Virus record (IMG/VR): IMGVR_UViG_3300044701_000569
Coordinates: 62,001 to 126,000 of that record
Direction: 5' to 3' (one strand)
DNA: 64,000 nucleotides
Origin: a virus
Every line of letters starts with the position of its first letter. The first letter of the stretch is position 1. Under the pieces are notes generated by a model, which was given only the letters and a program-made list of their open reading frames with translations, had not been told where the DNA came from and searched no databases. Both the position numbers and the translations under genes were made by a program. This document shows positions 8,787-18,100 of this stretch, piece by piece.

Positions 8787-9227
8787 ATGACTAATATTAA
8801 CTGTAGCGGCGCCTTATTTTATACTTTAGAAACCAAAAGATTCCTGTTCTTATACCGCAAGAACGGTAAACGTTCTAATCAGTGGGGGATAGTTGGTGGA
8901 ACTAACGAAGGTGCGGAAACTCCTTGGGAAGGACTTCAACGTGAAATAGTTGAAGAAATTGGATCTATACCTTCTATTATCAAAACTATTCCGTTAGAAA
9001 CATTCATATCATCTGATCAGCAGTTTCATTTTCACACCTATCTTTGTGTAATCCGTTCAGAATTTATTCCTCAGCTTAACAACGAACATGACGGTTATGC
9101 TTGGGTAGGTTACGAAAATTGGCCAAGACCTCTGCATCACGGACTGCGCAATACCTTACAAAGCAAGATAAACAGAGCCAAGCTAGAAACAGTTTTTCGT
9201 ATGAGCGATTTACTTGACGAGCAGTAA
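8787..9227 (+). CDS. Nudix hydrolase
   Basis: This is a nucleoside-diphosphate-linked pyrophosphohydrolase of 146 residues. The Nudix box occupies residues 38-60, with the signature G-x5-E44-x7-R52-E53-x2-E56-E57-x-G59; the position after G59 is Ser rather than a hydrophobic residue. The tryptophan-rich C terminus (YAWVGYENWPRPLHHGL) resembles sugar-nucleotide or GDP-mannose-type Nudix enzymes, but the substrate cannot be read from sequence. It follows gp15 by eight bases with no clear ribosome site and leads into the heptose cassette, so hydrolysis of a nucleotide sugar is plausible. Confidence 0.88.
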   Translation: MTNINCSGALFYTLETKRFLFLYRKNGKRSNQWGIVGGTNEGAETPWEGLQREIVEEIGSIPSIIKTIPLETFISSDQQFHFHTYLCVIRSEFIPQLNNEHDGYAWVGYENWPRPLHHGLRNTLQSKINRAKLETVFRMSDLLDEQ

Positions 9228-9242
9228 AAAATCGTGTATATT
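9214..9242 (+). promoter_or_regulatory. Sigma70-type promoter for the heptose cassette (TTGACG-17-TATATT)
   Basis: TTGACG and TATATT are separated by exactly 17 bases. The -35 lies inside the Nudix gene and the -10 ends six bases before the ATG at 9248. The predicted start of transcription therefore falls on or beside that ATG. Confidence 0.75.
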
Positions 9243-9247
9243 ATAGT

Positions 9248-9646
9248 ATGAAAAAAATCTTTGTCAACGGATCTTTTGATGTTTTGCATAGAGGACACAT
9301 AGAGTTACTCAAGTATGCACGGCGTCAGGGTGATTTTTTAGTAGTTGCCATAGACACTGATGAAAGGATACGCTATCTTAAAGGTACATTGCGTCCAATA
9401 AACAATCAATGGGATAGAAAATTTGTGCTAGAAAATTTACGTGCTGTTGACGACGTATGTTTATTTTCGTCAGATGCCGAATTAGTTGCACTAATAAAAG
9501 AATACGCTCCAGACGTAATGGTTAAAGGCAGTGACTATATAGGTAAAAATATTATTGGAGCAGAATACTGTAAAGAAATTAAGTTTTATGACAGAACAGA
9601 ACACTCAACAACAAAAACAATTCAGGATATTATTACTCGGGGATAA
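9248..9646 (+). CDS. hldE: D-glycero-beta-D-manno-heptose 1-phosphate adenylyltransferase (HldE C-domain, RfaE2)
   Basis: This nucleotidyltransferase would join AMP to heptose 1-phosphate to give ADP-heptose. The start FVNGSFDVLHRGHIELL holds the H14-x-G-H17 nucleotide-binding motif, and VMVKGSDY near residue 92 matches the conserved KGxDY of RfaE2. Its 132 residues equal the stand-alone C-terminal domain of bacterial HldE. No Shine-Dalgarno sequence precedes the ATG, and a sigma70 promoter abuts it, so the mRNA may be leaderless. The next gene, the kinase half of HldE, overlaps its end by 59 bases in another frame; the order is the reverse of the fused bacterial enzyme. Confidence 0.9.
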   Translation: MKKIFVNGSFDVLHRGHIELLKYARRQGDFLVVAIDTDERIRYLKGTLRPINNQWDRKFVLENLRAVDDVCLFSSDAELVALIKEYAPDVMVKGSDYIGKNIIGAEYCKEIKFYDRTEHSTTKTIQDIITRG

Positions 9647-10361
9647 TTGTATTGATGTGTATCAGTATGGTACTGTTGATAGATTAAGCCCTGAGGCGCC
9701 GGTTCCTATCTTTAAATATAGTCACAAAGAACAACGACCCGGCATGGCCGGCAATGTTAATAACAATTTAAAAGCATTAGGTTGCAGTGTAAACTACCTG
9801 CATACGGAAACTAGTATGAAGACTAGGCTAATTGATAGCCGTAGTAAACAGCAGATGATTAGAATTGACGACGATGTTACAGCAACACCTATTACGTTTG
9901 AAACAGACATCCCTAACATTTACGATGCTGTTGTTATCAGCGACTATAATAAAGGAACAATAACATACGAGTTGATGGAAGAAATTATTCAATGGTCTAA
10001 CCACTCAACTAAAATTCCTGTTTTTATTGATACAAAGAAAACGGACCTAGCAAGACTGCAGGGTGCGTGGGTTAAAATTAACGAATTAGAATACAGTAAA
10101 ATTAAATCTTCTTGTTCAGGATTAATTGTAACTAGAGGAGAGAAAGGTGCTGTAATTCCGCACCATGAAATTAAATTAGATGCGCCGCGTGTTGAAGTTG
10201 TTGATGTAACAGGTGCTGGCGACACGTTTCTAGCTGCTCTTGCATACAAATGGCTAGAGACAGGAAGTATAAATGCAGCATTATTTTTTGCGGTAGAAGC
10301 GTCATCAATAACTGTACAGCATGTTGGATGCTATGCGCCAACAGTGGAGGAAATAGGATGA
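9588..10361 (+). CDS. hldE: D-glycero-beta-D-manno-heptose 7-phosphate kinase (HldE N-domain, RfaE1, PfkB family)
   Basis: This would phosphorylate heptose 7-phosphate at C1 to the 1,7-bisphosphate. PfkB features are clear: LLLGDNCIDVYQYG near the N terminus, RPGMAGNVNNNLKALG for sugar binding, and VVDVTGAGDTF with the catalytic base D212. Length is 257 residues from the chosen ATG at 9588; the frame is open further upstream to 9555. It overlaps the adenylyltransferase by 59 bases. Its stop overlaps the hldD start (ATGA), so these genes are translationally coupled. Confidence 0.88.
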   Translation: MTEQNTQQQKQFRILLLGDNCIDVYQYGTVDRLSPEAPVPIFKYSHKEQRPGMAGNVNNNLKALGCSVNYLHTETSMKTRLIDSRSKQQMIRIDDDVTATPITFETDIPNIYDAVVISDYNKGTITYELMEEIIQWSNHSTKIPVFIDTKKTDLARLQGAWVKINELEYSKIKSSCSGLIVTRGEKGAVIPHHEIKLDAPRVEVVDVTGAGDTFLAALAYKWLETGSINAALFFAVEASSITVQHVGCYAPTVEEIG

Positions 10362-11179
10362 AAATACTAGTAACAGGGCACAACGGATTTATTGGTAAAA
10401 ATCTTGCCATGTATCTTACATCAAAGGGTCACGAGGTATCTGGATGGGACTATGAACCTAACACTATACCTAATCCTGAAGGGTATGACTGGGTGGTACA
10501 TCTTGGTGCTATAACATCTACAACCTGCACAGATGTAGATCAAATAATGGAACAAAATTTTGAAAACTCTGTTAGATTAATTCAAGCCTGTGATATGATG
10601 GGAGTTAATTTTCAGTACGCTTCTAGTGCAAGTGTGTACGGATCTCATCAACATTTTAAAGAAAACGGACCTTTACTACCGCAAAGTCCGTATGCATGGA
10701 GCAAATATCTATTTGATAGATTTGTTAATCAACTTAAAGACGAATTTCAAATAACTGTTCAAGGTTTTAGATACTTTAATGTATACGGTATTGGAGAAGA
10801 ACACAAAGGTGATCAGGCTAGTCCTTACACTAAATTTAGAGAACAAGCAATTTCTAACAAAAAAATAAAATTGTTTGAAGGCAGTGAAAACTACAAGAGA
10901 GATTTTGTTTGGGTAGGTGACGTATGCCGTGTGCATGAATTAATGTTGGAAAAGTCTGAGCGTGGTATTTTCAATGTAGGCACAGGATCTCCAGTTAGTT
11001 TTGACACTATAGCAAGAACCATAGCACAGCGTTATTCAGCTGAACTAGAACACATACCTATGCCTGAAAATTTACGGTCTCAGTACCAAACCTATACCTG
11101 TGCAAATTTAGAAAAATTAAACAGTGTAATTGATATGCAATGGACTAGAATAGAGGATTATATAAATGGAACAGACTAA
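10358..11179 (+). CDS. hldD: ADP-L-glycero-D-manno-heptose 6-epimerase (HldD, RfaD)
   Basis: This short-chain dehydrogenase-type epimerase would convert ADP-D,D-heptose to ADP-L,D-heptose. It has the Rossmann motif GHNGFIG (residues 7-13), YASSASVYG, the catalytic Y112-x3-K116 in SPYAWSK, and FRYFNVYG followed by FVWVGDV, all typical of HldD. It has 273 residues from the ATG at 10358, chosen because GGAGG lies seven bases upstream and the ATG overlaps the kinase stop. E. coli HldD is 310 residues. It overlaps the following cupin gene by 14 bases. Assignment as another NAD-dependent sugar epimerase is possible, but the neighbours favour HldD. Confidence 0.85.
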   Translation: MKILVTGHNGFIGKNLAMYLTSKGHEVSGWDYEPNTIPNPEGYDWVVHLGAITSTTCTDVDQIMEQNFENSVRLIQACDMMGVNFQYASSASVYGSHQHFKENGPLLPQSPYAWSKYLFDRFVNQLKDEFQITVQGFRYFNVYGIGEEHKGDQASPYTKFREQAISNKKIKLFEGSENYKRDFVWVGDVCRVHELMLEKSERGIFNVGTGSPVSFDTIARTIAQRYSAELEHIPMPENLRSQYQTYTCANLEKLNSVIDMQWTRIEDYINGTD

Positions 11180-11591
11180 TCTACAACCGCAACGACTGTC
11201 AGGAGTTGTTAAAAAAGGCTGGGGCTATGAACTTATATGGGCAACTAACGAAAAGTATGCAGGCAAAATTCTTGCATTTGATCATGCAGGATCTAAAATG
11301 AGTATGCATTTCCATAGGCAAAAAGACGAAACATGGTTTGTTAACAGCGGAAAATTTCTAGTACGTTGGATTGATACAAACACTGCTAAGGTGAATGAAA
11401 AAGAATTAAATGAAGGCGATATTTGGCACAATCCTCCACTTCAACCTCACCAACTGATTGCTCTTGTTGACGGTGCCAGTATAACTGAAGTAAGTACTCC
11501 TGATTCTGTAGAAGACAATTATAGAATTTCTCCAGGTGACAGTCAAAAGGAACAAACTAAAGATGTCAAACCGGTACCTCCACAGTATTGA
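11166..11591 (+). CDS. Cupin-fold sugar-metabolism protein
   Basis: This 141-residue protein has a single cupin barrel. The start KKGWGYELIWATNEKYAGK and the metal-site motif MSMHFHRQKDETWFV (two His and a Glu), then PLQPHQL with a further His, resemble the C-terminal domain of type II mannose-6-phosphate isomerases and related small phage cupins. The reaction is unknown. Its position inside the heptose operon suggests isomerisation or binding of a phosphosugar, possibly replacing a missing step. It overlaps hldD by 14 bases and the phosphatase gene by 29 bases. Confidence 0.75.
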   Translation: MEQTNLQPQRLSGVVKKGWGYELIWATNEKYAGKILAFDHAGSKMSMHFHRQKDETWFVNSGKFLVRWIDTNTAKVNEKELNEGDIWHNPPLQPHQLIALVDGASITEVSTPDSVEDNYRISPGDSQKEQTKDVKPVPPQY

Positions 11592-12183
11592 TGTGTCTTC
11601 TGATCCTATAGCAACACGATGTGTGATAGGATTAGATCGAGACGGAGTTATAAATCGTGATCTAGGAACTTATGTAACTGATCCTGATCAATTTGAACCT
11701 ATACCAGGTAGTATAGAAGCTATTGCTAAAATACGACGCTTAGGTCATAAAATAGTTATCATTACCAATCAAGGTGGTATTGAAAAAGGTATTATGACCG
11801 AACAAGACGTTGATAGAGTTCATGCAAGAATGTTTGACATGCTGGGTGCTGCAGGATGCAGCAGTTTAGATGCTCTTTACTACAGTGCCAGTAGTAGGAA
11901 AGAAGATCCGTTTGCAAAACCAAACGTAGGCATGTTCAAACGTTGCGAAAATGAGCATCGTCAGATAAAGTTTTCTGAAGGATTTTATGTAGGGGATAAA
12001 ATAACTGATTTAAAAGCAGCCTTAAAGATTGGTGCTAGACCAGTACTGGTAAGAACTGGTTACGGAAAAGAAACTGAAGAACTATTAAATCGTTTCACTT
12101 ATAAAAGAATAAAGCAGCAAACTCAAATATTTGATGATCTTGCTGCTTTTTCTCTTTGGTTAGAATCAAACAATTACGCCTGA
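11563..12183 (+). CDS. gmhB: D,D-heptose 1,7-bisphosphate 7-phosphatase (GmhB-like, HAD family)
   Basis: This would remove the 7-phosphate from heptose 1,7-bisphosphate, supplying the substrate of the adenylyltransferase. HAD motif I is GLDRDGVINRD with D25 and D27, motif II is VIITNQGG, and motif IV is YVGDKITD. The start at 11563 has AAGGA upstream; a GTG at 11536 is the alternative. The zinc-binding loop present in E. coli GmhB (Cys-x-His ... Cys-x-Cys) is absent: the corresponding stretch reads YYSASSRKEDPFAKPNVGM with no Cys. The 206-residue gene ends 10 bases inside the convergent giant fibre gene and contains a terminator in its own 3' end. Confidence 0.88.
   Translation: MSNRYLHSIDVSSDPIATRCVIGLDRDGVINRDLGTYVTDPDQFEPIPGSIEAIAKIRRLGHKIVIITNQGGIEKGIMTEQDVDRVHARMFDMLGAAGCSSLDALYYSASSRKEDPFAKPNVGMFKRCENEHRQIKFSEGFYVGDKITDLKAALKIGARPVLVRTGYGKETEELLNRFTYKRIKQQTQIFDDLAAFSLWLESNNYA
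12111..12151 (+). terminator. Rho-independent terminator inside the gmhB coding end
   Basis: AAAGCAGCAA (12111-12120) pairs perfectly with TTGCTGCTTT (12140-12149), with an inner palindrome TCAAATATTTGA, followed by TTCTCTTT. It lies about 30 bases before the gmhB stop. It would end the heptose transcript before it runs antisense into the fibre gene. Confidence 0.75.
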
Positions 12184-15100
12184 GCTTCACCCCATTTAAT
12201 AATAATGTTTGCTGTTGTGTTTGCACCACTAACCTTATAGATATTAATAGCTAGTACGTCAGGACCATTAGGGAATGTACCCCTACCGCCTAATGGTGTA
12301 TTTGTAAGTTCTTTCAATTCTTTAAGTTCTAGTGTAGAACGTTCACCAGGTGTAGCAATAAACGAGAATACAGTTTCGCCTGGTTGTGCATACGGTGGTT
12401 CAATAAATTCAACCTGTACAGTGCCTGATCCAGCAGTTAATGTACCTGAATACGAGTTGTTAAATGACACTTGATAGAACTGTGTAGTTCCATGTCGTTG
12501 TGCTGACACTGCATTTATTTGGGTGTTAGCAGGAAACGATACTGAACCGCCCGATGTGGACACAGCAGTACCTGCTCTAGCACCTGCTGCGTCAAAACTT
12601 GCTTTAGTTATGTATGCAAAGTTTCTGTTGATCAAGTTACTGCCGTATGTAAATCTTACAACACTACCTGGACCAATATACCAATAGTTATTAGTGCTTA
12701 AAGATATACGATAGCTGCTGCCATCCTGTCTAACTCTTGTAACAGTAGTATTTGGATAGAAATATGCACCGTTAGCTCCGGCACTATTTGTAACTAGTGT
12801 AACAACAGAACCAACTGCAATTGGCCCAAGTGACTCATATACACTTTCAGATATTCTAAGCTCTGAACTGTAATATGCGCCGTCTAAAATTGTAAGATCA
12901 ACAGTTAAAATATTTACTGCTGTTAACGAAGCAGTAGTTAAACTAGAACCAGTACTCCAACTTACAGAGCCACCGGAAGCAATCTGAGCAAAACTAGGTT
13001 GTCCTCCTTGAGCAAGACCACTCAGTCCTGACCAACCAATTAAGTTAGGATCTGTAGGATAGTTGTTAGGATTTAATACGCCTTCAACAATAATACCGCC
13101 TTTGATTAACGCATCGCTACTATCAACTCCGTCTGATGTAATTTCAAGACCTTGCAATAGTAGCTGCGCACGATTTAACAATTCTCTTTCGCCTAAATCT
13201 CCAACAATAGCATTAGACACTGACGGTGCTAGACGTATTAAGAACGCTGTTTGTTTTGTAGTAGATACATCAATACCTGTTTCTGAGTATGAAAAGATAT
13301 AACCACGATCTTCATCAAACCCGCCATCTGTTAGGAAAGCACTACCCCAGTGACTAATTAACGGAGTAATTGTATTACTAATCAGTATTACACCTGTGTT
13401 TCTATCGTGTGCATCAGCACTGCCCGCAGTATAAGTTCTAGTTGCGCCTGCTTGGAAGTTACTAAATGTAGTACCTCTATCGCAGTTGATTAAAGAATTT
13501 CCGCTCTTACCACTATAGCTGACAATTTCATTGTTTATGTAAACAGTGCCACTTTCAGGAAAGAAACTAGCATCTCTTAGAGGAATAGTAGTTTGTGATG
13601 ATGTGATATTTTCTGAAAGTTGGCCTGGAGGACCTTCGTTAGTAACTTCATAACGAACCGGCAAGTTACCAGAACGCATAAATGCTTCGGTATTAATGTT
13701 GCTGTTACGCATTCTATGAGCAAAGACAAAATTACCATTTGATCCTCTCAGCATGAAGTCAATAAATCCAGCACCATACCAACTGTACTGGATACCAATC
13801 ATCTGCATCTTTGCTGGGTCAATATTATATCCGCTAGGCCCAGTACCGTCAAGTTTATCTAAGTTAAAATCTGACTGTTTGGTTTTTTTATCTGTTACTA
13901 ACATCATCTTAGCACCAGTAACGCTCCTAGTACCTCTAAAATCAGGAGTAACACTTATACTTGTATCACTAATAACGTGTGAAACAACATGTGTCATACC
14001 TCTAATAATGACTCTGTCGCCGGCTTTTAGCTGCTCAGTAAATCTAGTATTAGTGCCAACAACAGAGTTACTATCAGCGTCAATGGCTATTGTTCCCGCA
14101 CACTGGAATGTACCTGTTCTCTGCGCTACAGATATCTGTGTTCCGTCATACTCCCAATAAATTCCATTTTGATCGTCAAAAATTCCAGAACGCACAGTTG
14201 CACCGTGCCATGATACTACGCTCATTTGAGCACCAAAGCCCAGTTCAGCTGTAGTAGATCCTAGTCTTCGTTGAGCACGAACTTTGAATGTACGCTCATC
14301 ATCAATATCAACAACTTCATAATCAAACCACGGTGGCGTACTGTTTCCTTCACCGCTGTTATATCCAGGTGTTACTACTCCTAGTAATCTAATAACACCT
14401 CCTACCTGTACACCGTGATCGTTGTCATCAGTTACAATAGTAATCAATGAGTTAACTTCTACACCGTCTGCTGTCACACTTCTTAAATCGTAGCTGGGAG
14501 CAAATAGAGCACCTGTGGTATACATAATACCTTTACCAGACTGATAACGAATATACTTTTTACTTTGACGTATAGCCTGTGCACCGTGCTGCGGGCCGCC
14601 AGTGCCTAACTGTACGCCGCCATCAAATGGTCTATGTACAAAGAACGAATCTGGTCTAGGATAAATTGTCCCTGTAATATTTAAAGAGCTAGTGTCAATT
14701 GCACCAGGCGCTCTAGCTTGATAGCGTAAACTTGAGATTGTTGGGATTTCAGTAGCTATAAACGAGCCAGATGCTAAGCCATGGTTGTTTGTACCGTTAT
14801 CACTACCTGCTACAGCAAAAAATGTATCGCCAGGCACTAATCCGTGCGGTGATACAAAATCAACTCTTATAGTAGATAAAGCATCAAACAGTATACTATT
14901 ACCTCTACTAATTGTACCAGTAGTGTCATCAGACATAGTAAAGGTACAGATCAGTGGCATAATAGACCCTTCTACAGCAGGCCCTGCTGTGTAAGAAATT
15001 GCGTCTATAGTTGATCCTAATACTGATGTTACCCTTACTAAAATATCATTAGCTGGTGAAGCACCATCTAGATCACTGCCCTCTAATATAATTCTATCAC

Positions 15101-18100
15101 CAACTTTGTAATTTGTTCCGCCGCTGGTTAACCCTACAGTAGTATAAGTTCCGTTACTTCTACCAACTTCAAAAATTGCTAAACTTCCTATAGGATCATC
15201 ATTAGTGCCTGAAACACTGGTATAAGTTGCTGAGCCGCTCGCGCCGGTGCCGCTTGAAGAAATAGTTGAAATAGTACCACTAGCATTTACACCAGTTACT
15301 GTAATTGTTATATCGTTAGTTGGGGTCGTTCCACCTACAGCTAATCCTGGTATTTTTATCTGTTGATTTACTGCATACTGTAAACCACCTGTAGCAACAC
15401 TAACAGAATATACACCACTAGTTAATGTAACATCAAATGTTGCGCCATTACCATTTAACGGAACTGCTAGTACAGGAAAAATTGTTTGTGTGTTAGATCC
15501 TGTTCCTGCAACGGTAAACGTAGTAGGAGCACCGAATGCGTCCACACCAGTAATAGTTATAACACAGTTATTAGCAGGAGATGAACCATTTAAAAGTGTA
15601 CCCTGTACTGTAATTGTATCTGTAGGAACAAAATTAATACCGCCTGTTATTACAGCAGAATAAACTGTTCCTATCATTGTTATATCTACAGTAGCAGCAG
15701 TACCGGCACCAGAAGTAGCATATGTTAGGTTATTAAATGTTATATTAGCATTTGGAGCAGGCTGACTACCTGCGTTGGTAGTAAATGTTGTTACACTGCC
15801 ACCTAGTCCTACACCAGTAACGCTGACAGTTATGTCGTTAGTCCCGCTTCCACCAAGAGCAGATCCTGCTATAAGTGCTCTATCGTATTGCACCCAGTCT
15901 TCTGAAAGGTCAGGTGATAAATTCTGAACAGACGTATATACATTGTTTGAAAATGTAACGGCCATTCTTAAGCCAACACCAGAACCGTGTTGATAAACTC
16001 CGCTTAGACCAGTAAATGTCCCATCGCCGCCAAATGCTGTGCCAGTTGCTACTGTGGTTAAAATACCACCCAAGGCATTTACAGTAGCTACTCTAATTAA
16101 TAAATCATTATCGGGTGTTGATCCGCCTAATGATGTACCAGATATTAAAATTCTATCACCAACTTGATAGTTTATACCAGCAGTAGTGATAGCATCTATC
16201 GTGTATGAACCTGCACTTCTACTAATTGTAAAAATTGCGCCAGAACCTATGTTAGGATCATTAGTACCAACTACGTTAGTGTGTGAGCGTATACCTGCTA
16301 TTAAAGGTTTGGTAAATGCTGAGCTAAAGTTAAGAGTACTGCCGTCAATTCCTGTAATGAAAGTTGCAGTGCCATCACCTCTGTCAGCAGCTAGTCCTAC
16401 TTCTATACCAATAGCACTTGCTACAGACACTTCAGTTGTTCCTATAGAATAGGTCTGTGTAATTATAGGAGTTAAAAATTCGCCACCGCCTGCACTAGTT
16501 GTTCTAACACCTGTAACCTGAGCGCCTAAAGGTATATTTACGTTAGTTACCGGAGATCCAATTTCCGGTGCTATTCCGTCAAACGGAATTATATCACTAC
16601 CCGTAGAAACATTTAATTCTGCAAACATTGTTCCAGACGAACCATTACTTTCAACAGTGAATGTTGGTTGGCCAATTGAAGCACCGGTATAAAATCCTGC
16701 CTGTCTAAGCTGTGTATAGTTAGTTGACAGTACTTGCCCGTTACTTGTACCAACCTTGGCTTTGGCAAAATAGTTGAAAGTTGTTGGAGTAGGTACTCTA
16801 TTAATTATAAATGAACCTTCGGCTCTAGCTGCACCAGTAACGCTATTTTCTAAAGCCTTAAGTGTTATAGGCGTACCTGCAGTAAATCCATGAGGAGTTA
16901 CTGTAGTTACAGTAATTAAGGATTGACCAACACCTGTGCCTGCTATTCCTGCTAGTACTATTATCTGACCCGACATTGAAAGGTGATTACTACACTGATA
17001 GAAATATGTTCCTGCTTGTCCAGGATTTGGTGTCCATGTTACTGTTCCTGAGCCTTGGCCTGTTACACCTGACACTTGATTTCCTGTACCAGTTGATGCT
17101 ACTGTTTTAATATAGAGAGGATGTGTACTTGATACGCTATTTGTAAATGTTATTGTATCGCCTTCTCTAATTGTGATAGCAGGATCGTTTCCAGATATTA
17201 CTCCGTTTCTATCTATGCCGCTTATAGTATAGTTGGATGTACCGCTGTTTGTAGCAGTAAACTCAAAAGATCTTACTAAGAAACCTAAGCTAGAATCTGT
17301 TGTAACTGATACTACTTGTGTGTCAGTACCCGGTAATTCGTAAACCGACGGATAACCTCGCATAGTACCTATTGCACTCCACTTAGTAGGCTGTAATCCA
17401 TACTCGAAGTCAGCGTCAAGCATTGACAATGGAGGTGCAATACGCATACGCTCAATTGCATCTGTGCCAAAATCATGTGGTCGTGTAGTTACTACACTTT
17501 TACCATTTTCAATGTATTCAACAAAAATCTGTAAATCGTCAGTTTCATTATGACCACTGGTATCATAGTTCAGTGTAATTTTTGTAATAGCATCAGTAGT
17601 TTGTAGATACGTTGGAAAATCATCACTTGATCCGTAATACTGTATTTCTACTGCGCCGCCTGTAGTATTGTTGGCAAAATTATAAATTATTTCATTTGCT
17701 GTAGTATTAGTGATCAATAAGAAGTCTTCGGAATCGTATCTACCCTGTATTAGAATTGATCCTACACCTGCATCAACTGCTGTTGGCATTGCTGATAAAC
17801 CGCCAGTAATTACATTTACTGTTCCAGTAACTAGGGCATCGATTACAGCAGCAGCGCCTGCTTCTGCGTTTGATGTGCCAATTACTTGAGTTTCAATACC
17901 CTGTTCATCGTATGCTGTATTTGTAAAAATATAATCAGTGATAAGATCACCAATAAATGCATGAGTATCAATCTCAGGAATTCTGTTACCGTCAACTTGA
18001 GCAACATCTTCATCCCAATAATACTTAATAGTTTTTCTTAATTGCTCATTACCACCATATCTTAAATCATGAAGGTATGCATCTAAAACATAACCTAAAT

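Noticed and set aside
9555-9587. Upstream start for the heptose kinase gene
   Set aside because: The added residues have no kinase similarity and no ribosome site. The ATG at 9588 gives a normal PfkB start, although a frameshift fusion with the adenylyltransferase cannot be excluded.
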